Assembly: GCF_964199755.1 (NCBI RefSeq) | Contig: NC_133910.1 | Coordinates: 14,082,711-14,146,710, forward strand | DNA: 64,000 nucleotides | From: Larus michahellis | Lineage: Eukaryota > Chordata > Aves > Charadriiformes > Laridae | Reading direction: 5' to 3' | Part shown: positions 9,901-24,900 of the stretch, one piece after another | Numbering within the stretch: position 1 is the first letter of the stretch | How the letters are laid out: each line of letters starts with the position of its first letter | The notes under the pieces: model-generated | Told to the model about the DNA's origin: nothing | Seen by the model: only the letters and a program-made list of their open reading frames with translations | The model's database searches: none | Translations under genes and position numbers: made by a program

Positions 9901-12900
9901 CTTATTCTGAGCTGAAACACCATAGCATGCCTCCACACATCTCTTCTGCTCAGGAAATTATTTTGCTGTTTTCACACAAGTGGTCTCATGGGTGAAGCTG
10001 TGTTTTGCAGGCACAAAGCAGCAATTGCAAAGGGAACCTCTGCAGCCCTTCTCCAGCCCAGGCCCTGGACACTTACTTGGGACTTGCTGTCCAGGCTGCT
10101 GCCACGTCTGGTAGGTACTGCCCCAACCTTGCGTCATGAACGCCTGAGGACCACTGCAGGGGACAAAAAGGCTTGCTGAAGTAGACAATAAAACAGTTAA
10201 CAGGTCATATACATGTCACCGACATAAGCAAAATTGTTACTTATAGTCAGCAACTGCTGAGCAAACAGGTGAACACGGGAACAAAAGGAAGTGCTGTGTA
10301 GATGTGACTACTGACTGTTTTGATACTGGTCTGTTCATGAAGCCAAGATGAAGATACATCCTACTGAACTGCACTCCCTGTGATCTATGCAGATCAAGCT
10401 TCTTCCCATGCTCTCACTGCACTAGAGGCAGGAATTTTGGAGATGCCAACACCTACCTTATTTATAGTTTAATAGTTAAAGTCCTTCCTGCAGTCAAGCT
10501 TAAAGGTTTCATCTCACTTGCTTCCTGCTTCTGAATGCTCAATCTTCAAAAGGCTCCAGTTAAACATTACACCTTCAGGGCCCTCAACCCTCCTCCCAAT
10601 GCTTTTATAGCTCCCAACCATTCCTCACAGCCCATCTGTGATGAGAAGGAGAAGCTTACTTTTGATGAGGCGTAGCGGGTGCTTGACTGAACGGACTTTG
10701 ACCAAATCCTCCAGGTCCACCCATGCTGGTACCCTGTCACAGAATCCACAAATATTTAATGCCAGATCTAAGCACAGGGCGAAGGCAGCTAGTATGAGCA
10801 GTAAGAAAGGGCAGAAGACAGCCTGGGACACATTCCACTAAACCCCAGCACCTGAAAGAAGTGAATACTTCTCCAAGGATGAAGTTCTCAGGACTGTCAG
10901 CATGCTCCAGCAGCTCAGCTTCAAAAGCAACTCCGGTCAGCCCACAAAGGGGCTAAACAGGGCTCCAGCACAGTTGGAAGTTTTCCTTTGAATAGCTTGG
11001 ATCCTGAGGTTGGTATCAAGCCTTCTCCTCTCAGGCAATTCAGCGTAAAAGGTTGCTTTTCAGCTTTACCATGCCCCAGTTCAGTATTTTCCATACTTTG
11101 TTTTACCCAAGTCTCCCCCTTCAGTAGTACTCCAGCTTGACATTATTAAGCCCCAATACCACAGCGCTGCATTAAGTGGAAGATAAGAGTCATCCTGGGT
11201 TTACTGAAGCAAGGAGACGAGTGTTACTGTCAGTGTGATGATGCCAGGATTGTGTCATTCTTATGTACTGACACTATTGTCTTCCCTTTAAGTAATCTCC
11301 TTTGACAGCCTTCTCATACCTTATTATTGCTGTTCTTCCCCCTCTGCACACTACCCATGATTACGTCAGCAAAGAGTCAGATCCATTTTGGGACCACAGC
11401 AAAAATTGGTTCACTGGATGCTGGAGTTATCAAAGTACAAGACAGCTGCCAACAGGCAAGTGGTTTTGAAGCTAAATAATGTAATGCCATCCTGTAAGTC
11501 CAGGCCTACACATACCCAAGAATGAAACCACCACATCTGAAAGGACAGACCAAGATCAACAGAGACAGGACTTACACCAACTTTCTCATCTATGAGATGT
11601 CTAGCGAGTTCGATTTGCTGGGGAACTCCTCTGATTGTGAATATTCGTACACCAGGGTCTGTGTTCGGAGGCGGGTTTCTCTGGAGCTCAACATGGGCTC
11701 CTGACTGCTGATTTATGCTCTTGATGTTCTCACCACCTGAAGAAAAGAAAACCAAAGACTAAGACAACATTCAGAATCTTTTTCCATAAAAGCATAACAA
11801 AATCAGGCTCTGGTAATGGAATATAGATTCAACTACCATCTGTGTGCCTCAAGGGAGGTGGTCTGAGGATGGCAGCAGCACAAGAAACCACAGTACCTGA
11901 GCTCATGTTGCTCCTTTAAACTCCCTCATAAGCATGACCTGAAACCATGAGCTACTGCAATGTTCTTTCAGGTCATGGATAGTGCTGTTTTAAGAATACA
12001 TAGTCCCCCTGTGTGCACATTGCTGGGCTCCCAACAAAATGCAGCATGACCAACATACACTTTGACAAATCAGATGCAAAAACTGTACTGACTGAATTCT
12101 TGTGTTAATTCACAGCTGTTCATAATCCTCAAGAAGAGGAAGTCACCTGCAATTGAAACATCTTTTTTCTTTCTTCCATAAGGCTTTTTTCTCTCCATCA
12201 CTAGACATTTCATTCCACTAGCCACATACCTTGTAGCTTAAAAACAAAGCTTAAGCTTTCTCACAACCACGTGCTGTGCAATAGCTTATTCCCTTAAAGA
12301 AACCTCCACTTAACACTTCCTATTCACTCCGCAGTGTACACATCCCACCACACAACTGCAGCAGTGCAGGATTCCAGGCAGTTTTCCACTATTTCAGAGT
12401 TAGTTGTGCATGCAGTGAACATAGCTGGCTGGTTTGCCATCTGGATATGCTAGAGCACAGGAATGCTTCAAGCAGGATGCAGCAGGGCCAGCCAAAGTGG
12501 ATCTGGTTTCCTGAAGACCTGCTAGGTCCCAGTCTCTTAATGAAATTTGCTTAACAAAAGCCTCAGCCAATGTTACAATGGTTCAATTATTCTTTTGGAA
12601 GCTCACACAACTTACAGACTAGCTCCACTCAACTGGAGAAATTAGGGGGTGCAGGGAAGGAAGGGGTTTTACAACTTTTAAATCACAAACCAAGAATCAC
12701 CAGCCAACAGGACATACAGCAAGCAGGAAAGAGTGCAGGAAACTAACTGGATATTTTTGTTTGGTTTCAATTAAAAAGAGTCTTCCAAAATATAACCTCC
12801 TCAATTTTGCTTGCATTTCCATCCCTATACATCCAGCACAACTTCAAAACAAACTGTGGACATTGCAGACACTTGTTCATTTCATTGTAATGGACTCATG

Positions 12901-15900
12901 ACCTTTTTAACATTTTAAAGCCTTCTTGGGAAAGGGAGGAGGAAAAGTTGCCAAAGGGCAATTAACTCTTTCTAAATGAATTTTTGAAGATGCATTTAAC
13001 AAAAGATAATCGTGTCACATCCCTGGGCAGACAACAGCAATTGTGCTGGGCAGCCAAAAGCCAAGCCACTTATTTTCAGTCAAGCATGGGAAAGCAGCAA
13101 GATGAAGTTTCAAAACCAAGAAGCTTTTTTTTATCTAACGCTTTTGTCTGATGCAGACTTATCTGAAGCTCTGCTTTTAACATATTGAGGTGAGATCTGA
13201 ATCAACAGCCATTTCATCAGCTTCATGAGAACACAGGACCCTTGGATCATGAAGGGGTGGAAGAACTTCTTTGCCGGGTGACAGAGGCATAACCACAGGT
13301 GCTACTTGAACAGCAGACTAGGTTTCTCCTTCCGAAAAGCGATTAAAAAAAAAAAATCAAAGCTTTCTCAAAGCGCAAGCAAGGAGAATATACATTTGAA
13401 ATAATTTCTCCATTTAGCATTCAGCACCAATCTGCTAGTTGCTGGGACTGTCTCCACATCAGCCCTCTCCTAGACCATACTGCAGGATCAAGTTAGTTGG
13501 CTCTCCAGGTTTGGCCAGGGGCTGCAAGTTCCTACTCCTGTACCAGGACTTGGTGCCCTTCTCCTTCCTTACCCTCCAGTCTGGTACATGCCAAAGCGCT
13601 CCCTCCCATCCAAGCGATCCCAATTCAGCCTCCGCAGCATGCAAATGAAGTGACGCAGTCAAATGATGCTGCACGGTGCCGGAAGGAGTTCATCTTCCCC
13701 CATAATGAGGAGACCCGCTCGGCACATGGTGGCTGTCTATAGACACATTCAGCAGCCCGCTCCATTCTTCAACCTGATGGGGGGCAGAAGTGATCCAAGA
13801 TCCAAGAGTGGCCCCCCAGCTGGACGTGAAATCGTAAAGCAATTAATCAAACCTGCTAAAAGGCAGAGCTGACAAGAGCCAGGCCAGCCACGTTATCTGT
13901 CAATATTGCTGTATTTATCATGGAAATCCAGCGGGGGCCCAGAGAGGCTGCGGTTTGTTTCCAAGCACCACCAAACAGAGGAAGCGCTTGACATGTGTAT
14001 GGCGCTCGTCTCCACCCTTCCTCGAGTCTTTCAGAAAAGAAAAGCTGCACCTACCCACCCTCTAGAAGAAAAAACTACACACATGATTTGCAGGGAGCCG
14101 AGCACTTCTTATCAGCTCATAAAGGCTCACACTCCCAAGCTGAGAAGTGGTGCCCAGGAGAAAAGGCTCCAGGATGCTCTATGAAATATGCTGCAGAAAT
14201 TGAGCTGAGAAACTTCCCAGCTCCCTCTTTTCCCCTTTCTTGAGTGGTTACATGGAGCTAGAAGCACAGCAGCAGTTACCTGGCCACATCACATACACTA
14301 CATACACCTGGAAGCCAAGATACCCATTGCTTGGGTACTAACCACGGAGACCGAGTTACACATGCCTAGAGGACTCGACCAGATTTTACAGACAAGGCTA
14401 GCAGACAAGCCCTATATCACGGGGGTGGGGAAGGCTCAAGAGCAAGCAAAAAAAACCCCAACCCTGAAAACTACTCAGAAACTAAAAGGGGGGAGCAAAG
14501 GTTTTACAATTGGTCACTGTTACAAAAAAAACCCACTAACATCCTCCCTCTCCCCTACACTGCCCCACAGGCAGGGGGAGAGGAAATCAGAGAATCAGGT
14601 GTCTCGCACGAACATATGGTGAGTGTGGTACATCCACCCTGGTCCAGGCCCCAAAAGGCAATGCTACAGCCATCACTCACTTGACAAAAAATGAAGGCTG
14701 CAACAGACTAAGAGCACAGGCACTGTAAGAACACCGATTACAAGGTGGTATTACAAAGCTAGAAGCACTCAAATCACCATACAACTAGTAATTAATCACT
14801 CCAGAAAGCTTCTGATCTGGCCGAGTAAGAATCCCTGTTTTGCTGTTGTGGAAACAAAGGTAAAAAGCTACCCTCCACCCCCACGGTGAGCCTGTGCCAG
14901 GCCTTGCACTTGAATGCTAGGACATCCAACTCCGCTACCTGCATTTATCTCTTCAGCACACAGTGCTCAGAGTCACAAATGCTCCACTTCAGTGCACTCC
15001 TGAACAATAAGTGACCTTTTCTGATCCTTTATTAAGGATGACTAATGGATACAGCAATAAAGTTTCATTATAATTTGATTTTTCCATACATATAACTCTC
15101 ACTTGTGGGCTTAAAATTTGCTTTACTTGACCTTTTGCCCAACTGGACTGTTCAGTGAGATCAAGCACAACCGCCCTGCAATTTCTGCATAATGGGGAGA
15201 GCAGGTGTGTTTTCACATTGAAAAAAGTTTTCAGGTTTGTGAACAGGTTTACAGCAAAGAAAAACATCTCAAAATAATTGCAGATACACCACTGACATGC
15301 CTGTGTCCCATATCTGTGTCCCTTGTCATGCAATAAGGCAGCAGTTCAGGTTGCCACAGGGGCCAGACACATGGAAAGGAACAAGTGAGATGCAGCAGGG
15401 TTGCGCAGAAGGGGAAAGAGGCCACAACACGTTTCATTGCAAGCTCACTCCTGTCCAACAGGTCGGCAGGAAACTAAATGTCACTGAAACATGGCACAAT
15501 GCCCTCAGGTCTCTGGCTCCTTTAATGCTGTAGCTAATCTGTTCCTATTCTATCCACCTCAGCTCTGCTGAGGCTAAAAGCCAACTGTGATTACTTAAAT
15601 ACTAGTTAAGGCATATGTCATTCTTTCTGAAATAAGCAGATAGAAAAATTAAATACAACTCCTTTGACAGGTCAGTGTACTAACTCAGAAGCTCCGCAAC
15701 AATTCAAAGCCATAGAACTCTTCCATTCCTGGCTCTAATTTAAGTACTGCCATTACCCAATGCGTAGCTCATGCTCTATGACAAATTGAGATTGCTGCCG
15801 ATGCTCCAACTGTCTTGGGGGTGTACTGGTTTTTAAGAGGAAGGCCAGATGACTCCTTGCCCATCTCCCTAGCATGGAGAGATTCAACGGCTAAGGCAGC

Positions 15901-18900
15901 CAAGGGGCCTCCATGGCAGCAAACACACTCATGTGAGTGAGACGAGGTGTACCGGCCTGCTCTGCGACAGGCTCAGACACAGACAAATCCTGCTACTTCA
16001 CTTTATTCATCAGACACTTCAGATATGTGGCTGGAAGCAGCTACTGTTATTACCACATTCAGAGACCTTCCATTTTATCACATGGCACTCAGAGAAATCC
16101 AGCATGATGAAATGACGGTTCTGCTTGTCCCTGATAAACTGTCCTTTAAAAGAATTCTATATAAAAAGAATCCACAAATGAACCTGCCTTTTCTCAGCCA
16201 GCTGCTTGTTATAACAAGCTTACTTGACAGCTCTGCATGAAGAGTCTCTCTTACATATTGTGAACAAGGGCCTGGAGAGTACAATTATGAGTGAGAGCAC
16301 CACAAAGAAAACAGCCACAAGCTCTTATAGCTTATTCCTATGCTGCATTCACCGGCCACTAAATACCTGCAATTACAGAAAACTCCAAAGCTTCACTGTC
16401 AGGCAGCAAGAACGCAACCATCCCAAGAGAAAAAGATTGCAAGTTCTAGTATTTAGTGGCACCAGACTCACCTTTGCCTATAACGAGACCACACTTATCG
16501 GCTGGCACTGTGTAGGTTATTTCCTGCATCCCCCCAGGTGTTCCAACGCTCCAGTCCCCACGGCCACGACCTCTTCCTCGGGCGACAGCCAGATTTCCAA
16601 AGCCATCTCGTTCCTTGGAAGGCAAAAAATTTGTATCAGTTTTTTTTTTTCTGGCCCCAATGCACATTAAAAACAATATAAAGCAAGGTAAGTTAAATTG
16701 CATTATAATCAATGGCACTGAATTAAGATATTCTTGGACTTCAGTTTCATATTTGAGATTTTGAAGCACTTTAAAGAAATGCCAAGTAACATAGGTTATA
16801 GTTGTCTTGCTGACTCAGGAAGATATTTATATTTTTTAAATGCATGCCTTTGTATCTGCTGAAATAAACCTATGAACAAGCATCAACTACTAAAGGACTT
16901 TTAGTTTGCGATAGGGGCTTTTCTTAGAGCAACCAATAGATCTTGGCACTGACACACACAGAAGTTGCTTCCAAACCCTTTCTTTAAAGAATACTGGAAC
17001 TACTCAGCTGAAATGCACATTTTCCAAAACTTCCAAAGGAAGCTTCTAAGTTCAAAGACAGTTAAAGGACATAACTATTTTGGACAGCTGATTTCTCCAA
17101 AAGCAAAGGCCATGGGCAGTCAGAGACAGACCTCAAAATTCAAGTGGATTATTAAAAAAATTATGAGATCCAGTACTGAAACCAGATCTCAGGGCAAGAA
17201 GAGGTATTAAGACCTACCCTTGATGGGAAATTATGCTCAGGTATCTGGTCTCGAATGGTCTAACACCTTTACTTCTCATAATACAAAGGGAATACACAAT
17301 CTCCTTCTTGAGTCTGCTCTACTGCTTTACCCATCTTTGTACTTCTTGCTGTTGGGCAATGCAATATGTTGGTGTCTCTGGGACCACAGTGAGGGGAGCA
17401 TTCGCTGCCTTCCTCTGCCTCCCACAGCCACTAGACCAGGGGACGGTGGTCTGAAGAAGAGGCATCACTGAGCACTGTTAATGCTCTGCTGCCTGAGCGT
17501 TACTCAGCCCTTCTAAGCAGAGCCTCCAGTCACTGTCTCACTGTACAACTAAATACGTGGGGTAAATGTGGAGCTACAATGAGGCCTCATGATACTGCCC
17601 AAGAACAGAAGACCTTCCCATAGGCTCAGTGAGCCCATATCACATTAAAAATACAAATAAACAAAACCTAAACCTAGCAGTTCTGTCCTGGGCAGCAGCA
17701 TGTGTGGCCTACCAGAGGGAAAATTTAACACTGCTGTTGTTCAGATGGTGGCATCCATGCCCACAGCATGCAGACTACATTCCCTTATAAGCACTTTTCT
17801 CCAAAGAGCCTCCAAAACCCACCTGTGCTGTGAGAATGAGCTCACTGATGATGTGTGCTGCGTGCTGACACCTATCAGGAAGCCCCATGACCTGTGCAAC
17901 TCTTTCAGAACTAATCCCATCATCTGTGAAGAGAGGTGGCAAAGACTAAATTAAAAGGAGAAAACATCCACCCACCAACAAAAGCTTCCTTCTAGCATCA
18001 TCATCGCTAGCAGCATTTTCACATAATGTAACTACCCCAAGAGCTACCTCTTCCCTCCACCTTCACCCCCTTTTCCATGGACTGAAAGAAGACAAAACCC
18101 AACCCACACTGCAGAGGGAACAACATCCAAAAAGCAACATCTTCAAATGTCAAAAAGCCATGAAAGAGACTGATATAATTTTAAGAGGACAAAGGCAGCT
18201 TTGATAGGTGATCAGACAGCCAAGGACCCAGAGAAAGTTACTTAAAATTAATCAACTCCTGATCCCAAAGGCTTTAATGTGCTGAAAGAGAACTCTTTAA
18301 CGCATACAAAAGTTTTTTGTTATTGTTTTGTTTATCCATATAATTACCACTCAAGACATGACTGTTGTGACATCTAATGTTTGCAAATGAGCTGTACTCT
18401 CTGAAAAAGAGAAGGTGCATGAAGAAGCTGTTCATCATATTTAAACAGGTTTCAGAAAGAGACAATGCACCTTTAAATTAGGAAAGCCTAGTTGCTGTAA
18501 CCTCAGATCAGATTCCTTTTAGCAATCCCAAACTGGAACACTGGTCAAAAAGTAACGGCTCTCCATCCTCTCACAAACCTGGTTTAAATTGAATCCTAAC
18601 TCCAGCATCATTCTGAATCTTTTTGATCATTTCTCCATTTCTTCCTATCACAATTCCAACAGCAAACCTGGGCACAGAGACCTGATGGGAAAGGCAAAGC
18701 AGTATGAAAGCTCAGAGAACCAGACTGAATTACTCTGATTTTACAAGGAGATGCTCTTAACTATGAGGACAGGCCACATTAGGCAGCTCCAGGCTAGAGA
18801 ACCATATCCCTTAAGAAAAACAAACATGTGGCCGCAAATTCCTTCCCCACTAAATGAACTCTGCACTACAAGAATGCAGCTTAAAAAGACAATTAGAAAA

Positions 18901-21900
18901 GTGCCATCTGGGAGTCCATGAGAACTCCTCCTCTTTGCCGCCAGACTCACTCTTCTGGCAACAGAACACAATGCATTTAAAAAATAAGCTTACAGGTTAC
19001 ATGTGCAGTTTGATGACTTCCACCCACTACCCATCCCACAGGGAGGTTAGCAGAGTACTTGTGAAGAAAACATACCTCTATGCTGCCTCCTCCCATTCTA
19101 GAACTGAAATCATTGCGTACGCCTCGGAAGTCTGCCTGATCTTTCTCTCGGATGATCTCCAGTACCATTTCCCTCGCTTGCTACATGGGGAAAGAAGTTA
19201 CAGTTAGCTTAAAATTATTCTGCTTGCCATCTTGGTGGTGGGGCCTCAGCAGTGGCTAAGGGTCAGGCTTCAGGCAAAGCGATCTCCATCTGCTTAACAG
19301 AAACAGCATTCTGATTTAGAATTTCTTTTACCACAGTCAATGGAGATCTGTTCTTGATGGCATCTTCCACGTCTGACAAAACCTGCCAAGTGTGCAAGGT
19401 GGCAGTTTCTTGTGTGCGATTGCTTCCTTCAGTCTTTCAAAAAGGCCCTTTAGCTTTTAAAATCTTTGATTTTTTCAATTTTTGTTTTGTTTCTAAATTA
19501 AAGGCAGGGAAGGCCCTTTCCTACTGGATAGAACTGAAACCAATACAGTAAGGTAGAAGCTGTGGTAGCATAGCAGAGAGCACATCCACTAAGAGCTAGA
19601 GAGCACGTCCCAAGGAGGCAGGTGGACAGTAGTGAGCTTACTGACACTCACAGAAGGTAAGCCCAAGTCTGCAGCAATCCAGCAAGACATTTTCTGAGAC
19701 AAATGAATATTCTTCCTACCTACTTGCAGCCCTCAAGGCCATTCACAAGCTTGCATGTAGCCCAGCTAGTAAAAGTGTACCTTGGAAATAAGCCAACAAT
19801 AGTCACCATTAAAAAAGCCTACATGTCAAACCCAAAGCCTTTGTTTCTATCTATTACCAGTTGAGCTTTTGACATTTTGGTTCTATTTCCAAGTTTGAGG
19901 GACACTGGTGAATCTGACTCCCTTCACATTTTTACCTATTTTCCATGCTCCCATGGTATTTTTTACATAAGGGAACAACTCGCGACATTTCAGAGGTGCC
20001 AAGACAGATATAAGGGCAACAGAGAGATTTCATAGGGATCTGACAGAGTTAAACACTGTTGCAGCATCCAGAGAATCCCACCAAACCCAAGGATTCACTG
20101 GGCTTCTTAAATGCTTTCTAAGCATGCTCAGCTTCTCTAAGTGCCTCAAAGATCTTCCTGCCTAAGCAGTCTCCACGACTGTTTGGCATGATCTATGGCA
20201 CGGAAGATATGACAACAGCAAATCTTGCAAGGCAGAAGAAACCACCTGGGAAGTAGCATCACTTAAAGCATGATCTGGTTAAAAGTAGCAAGACTGCCAT
20301 TAAACTCCTTTTTGCATATCTATACCTCCACAATAAGTAAGAATTTTGAAAAAAACACATTTAAATCTAAAAGTCCATTTGTAATAAGAGGTTTAAAAAA
20401 CACAACCCAAACATGCTATCCCTGAGCAACATCAACTCGCAGCAATTTATGATTAGGGAGATCCTATGAAACAGAACTATTTTTATTAGAGACAGGAATG
20501 CTAAGCTAGATTTAAGTTCTCAGCAAGTGCTTTTCATACCTTGCTAAGAAGTGGAACATGCCACAGCTAAACTTTAATTCTTTAATTCAAGCATTCCCAT
20601 CATGCTGTAATCTTCCAGTCTCCAGCTGATCATGGGTTTTTGCTTTGAACCGCAGGTATGAACACATCTGTAGAACCCTGACACAAGGAGACTGAGGTAC
20701 CAATATTAAGCAAACCCCTTGGTTTCAGGAGTTGTCAAAGAGATTATTTTTTTTAATTACCTACGTCAATTGGCTGTCTGAGTTAACGAACCTTCCACAA
20801 AAACTCACTCAAATGTGTGGTTAAGTGAGTCACTAAGAACCCATTTGCTCAAGTAGCATACAGCTATGGTGTTTTGCTTCACAGACTGGAAAGCATTTCA
20901 AAGCTACTTTCTCCAAACCCTCCTCCTCAGCTCTTCTCCTACCCATATCTAATATCTATGTGGAATGAGAGCTCCTAGGTTACGCTGTAAAAAAGCCAAA
21001 ACTGCTCGTCTGGTGTTTTAACTTGCTCTACTCAAACTTCAACCTTACAGAACAAACAAAACCAGAAGGGATCATTACACTGAGTTGGATCTGACTTCCA
21101 CTAGATGAGCATAAATATGTTAAAATTTAAATTTCTCCTCAGTTCTCTAGGGCAACTGCTTACTTCAGTTACATACCTGTACTTTAAATGCATCTCCAGT
21201 AATACGGAGAGGTTTATCTGCTCCAGTAGGCAACGGACCATCTTGGATCATAATCATTTTCACACCTGTTCGCTCCTGAAGAAAAAGCACAGAGCACTTT
21301 GCTAAGCACAGTCCCTAAAACAAGGGGCTATTTTGGTTACTAAACATTAGGTCAAATCAGCAGCTTTACAGAACGCTACTTTAGCTTGTCTTGGGTACTT
21401 ATAGCAAAAATTCAGTTACAGTCCTGGAGTGCAAAGGACTGCCAGAAAGTGTGCTGCTCCTGAAGTTCTAAAATAGCTGAACCCCTTGCAAAGGGAGAAC
21501 CCCTCTACCTCAACAACTGGTTTTCCAGCCCTTTACAAAATCTGTAGCTGTCTGCATATTAACTTAAACTGTCTACATAATTAAGTTAACTGACCAGCCT
21601 TAAAACTAGTGGATGACAGAGGCTTATTCAGGGCACCCAAAAACTACATTTTTGACCTAGATGCTTTTCTGAAACCCTCTATTCTTTAAAAAACTTGTAC
21701 CAGATAGAGGAATAAAGAATGTCTATGAACATAGATTTATACATAACACAACACTTAATTAGAAAGCGGTGGGATGAGAAAAAAAGGAAGACACACGCCA
21801 GCTTTACCACAGATCAGCAACAAAAGAGAAGCATAGCACTCTACAACAGCCTGGCTGGCATTAAAAACTATTGCAGCAGCAGACTAGAGATAGCCTTTTC

Positions 21901-24900
21901 TTGGCTACAAGGATCCCCTCCTAAACAGCACGCACCAAATGTTATCTAAAGCACATGAGTTTCTTTCACAGTTCTGGCACAACTCCACTACATGCGTAGC
22001 TAGGGCCAAACCGATTTCTTTTTTAACCCAGGATTGGATTTGAGTCCAGCTCTCCGAAGGCAGAAGAGTAGTCCCTGCTGTAGAAGGTTAGAGCATTTAA
22101 GGCTCTCCATTTCAGCACGCTCTTGTTGATCTAGAGAAGCTGCAGTAGGGAAGAGAGCCCTAAAGGAAATGCATCTTGCGCACCTGCAACTGTTTTATTG
22201 TTTCACCTCCTTTGCCGATGACTAGACCCACTTTGGATGCCGGGATCAAAATCTCCTGAATCGTACTGTTGCCATCAACATCGTTGTGAAAACCAGGTCC
22301 GTTCCGACAGCGATCTACAATCTGCCCCAGTAGCCGTTTTGCTTGTCTTTGGAAAAGAATCGAGGGAAACAACCATTAGACAACATTGTTCCATGTGACC
22401 AAGAGACCAGGAACCATCAAAATGAGAAGCGATCGGGGAGAGGAGAAGAAGTGAAAAGATGAAGGAAACCACAGTTAGCACAATGATTGCCTTTTTTTTT
22501 TTTTTAACTCTGATGTATATTTTCCCCTATCATGATTACTTACAAGCAGTCTGATTTTTGAAAGGGGAAGAGAGAAGGAAGAGCAGCAGCATGCTCTTTG
22601 GAAGTTAAGGATAACAGTTGAGCTATAGCTTTTGGGGTGCTTGTTCTGAACGAAGATGCTCTACATTCTAAACCTTTTCTGAACTTTTAAAAAATAAATA
22701 TATACAATATTTGGAAAAACTCAAGCTCTGTTCTTCTTGGTCAAGACAAAAAACACACAATGCTCCGATATTAACACAGCACGTTGGTTAACCACTCTCC
22801 AATCCGTCACAGGCAACTGCCTTGCTCTTCTCTGCCTGCTCTTACCAGCAGCACCAGAACACTGTTCTAACACAGCCTCTGCCCCAAGCAGTAGGTGCTG
22901 AAGCTACACCGCGAAGCGAGGCAAGGATACTGCAGCAGCAACCAGTGAAAGACTGGGTTCTTCTACTCCTGGTGAGAAGAGACAGACACAAAGAAGCATT
23001 TGGGAGATTAAAGATACCTTCTCTAAAATCTTTAGCATGTCAGAGGTAGCCGATAAGGGTTCCCTTCGCCTTGAAGGCTCCTAGTCCCAACGCATCTCTT
23101 TCCTGCCCTTCTCCAATAACCCTTCTCAAAGTAGGTAGAAGGCAGGCACCGGTTCCCTATTCAGTCTAAAGCAGTGTCTTCCCCTCTTTCCACTTCATCC
23201 CAAGCCATATCAGGCACCCTAGGTGGACTGTCTTCTCTCTGGAGATTTGAAGAAACAGTACAAAGTCATCCCTCACAAACAGACAATCGCCCAAGACAGC
23301 TCAGGGGCAGGTGAGCTGAGGCTGCACACAGATCAGAGCACTGCTTTCTCTTTACTTTCCTCATAATGCAAGGCAAAAAGTGGAATTTCTGGAAGACCAC
23401 TTCTAATATTCTGGAAGAGTCTTAGGAGGTTCTATTTATCTATCTTCATATTTTGCATAAAGTTCTTCTAGCGACAACACAGATACTACAAAAGTCTGAC
23501 ATCTAGATCAGTTTCCTTAATTAATTTTCTTTTTCTACAAGTAGCCTGAAAAACAGTTCAAACAACAAACTTAACAAGAATTTTATCACAAAAATAAGTT
23601 AAATTTTGCCTAATTCCATATCCTTAACAACTTGCTCTGCTTCAGAAACTGAGTATTTTCACTGTTCTTTTTTTAAAAATGTATATTTTATTTAAAAGAC
23701 AGCCTTGGACATGACTACACTTAACCGCTTATTTCAGAACCATGAAGTCTTAACTATACCTCTCTCCCATTTTCCCCCGACTGCATCTCATCAGGCATCC
23801 CAGCTTTTTAATATTTTGCTCTTGTTCTGAAATATCATTTGCTAAAGGGGGAAAAGCACTTCAATATCAGCAAGAATACATTGCCTGCCCTATAATGTCA
23901 GCTTGCCAATTATATTTATTCTGGCTCACTGCTTGCAGTATTATGGTAGAATAAGGAGATTTAAGTACCCTTAGATCTCTTAGGAATGGAAGAATGATGA
24001 GAGTCTTCTCTTTAGAGAGACAGTTTTTGTGCCCATGTATTTTTACTATCAAATGCAACTCAAAGATTTTCAGATGGATTTTAAAAAACCCACCTACCCA
24101 AAGGCTGGGGAGAGAAAGAGCAGCTCCATATGTTAAGTGTGTTCCTGTAAGCCTGAGGATCCTGGATCCAGTTCCAGCAGGAGGTCCTCAACTGGTTTGT
24201 GAGAGTCTCAAACTCAGCTCCTGGGAAGGGGGAGGGAGGAAACACTGTCCCTAAAGTTTCTATAGGCCTAAAGAGTAGAAACCCCTGCTGGCTGGCCACG
24301 TGTCTCTACCATGCAGGGATCAGAATTCAAGACTTTGGTTCAGTCCTTTGCTTCTTGTTGGCAGCAATGCAGAGGCAAGCACACCCATGGGCCTCATGCT
24401 GCTCTGCAACAACACCAACACCTCCAGACTACTCTGGAGTGGCACCGACAGGCTTTGGAGGCCTCATGCAGCCCTTCTTCAGCTGGAAGGATGGTCATCT
24501 CAATGGGAGTAGGAAAGCAAAGGGGAAAAGAGAAGTGCCCTTCAACAGCTTAGCTCAGTATCCTGAAAGTTGCAGTTAGAAAACTGCATCCTAGGTGCCC
24601 TAAGAGCAACTTTGCCCTGCGGAGGGGAGTTCCACGGAAATTTCTGCAGAGGGTTCAAACTGCAACTGGAAAAAAGCCTTTGAGGTGCACAGTTTAAAGC
24701 ATCAGACCAAGAGGTTCTATGCTCCAGAGACCCTCAAGTTTCTCTAGGCCAACGTTTGTTGGTGTGGCTAACCAAGTAGCACCACTGACAGAGCACAGCA
24801 TTAGGGAGAAGAGAGAGAAGGAGAAAGGAGAGAAATCAAATCAGAACTCACTCAATGCTCTCTGGTGTCCCGGTAAGTACACAGGGCCTCTCGGGCATCC

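Larger units (their letters stand above)
3989..11575 (-). other. FUBP3 introns 13-18 (3' part of the gene)
   Basis: Six introns of 0.5-2.3 kb separate the tail exons. Intron 15 has an A17 run on the plus strand (8507-8523). Intron 18 has a local GC-rich patch (about 4260-4400). A possible 17-nt exon near 9708 was considered and rejected. No other coding segment was seen. Confidence 0.7.
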
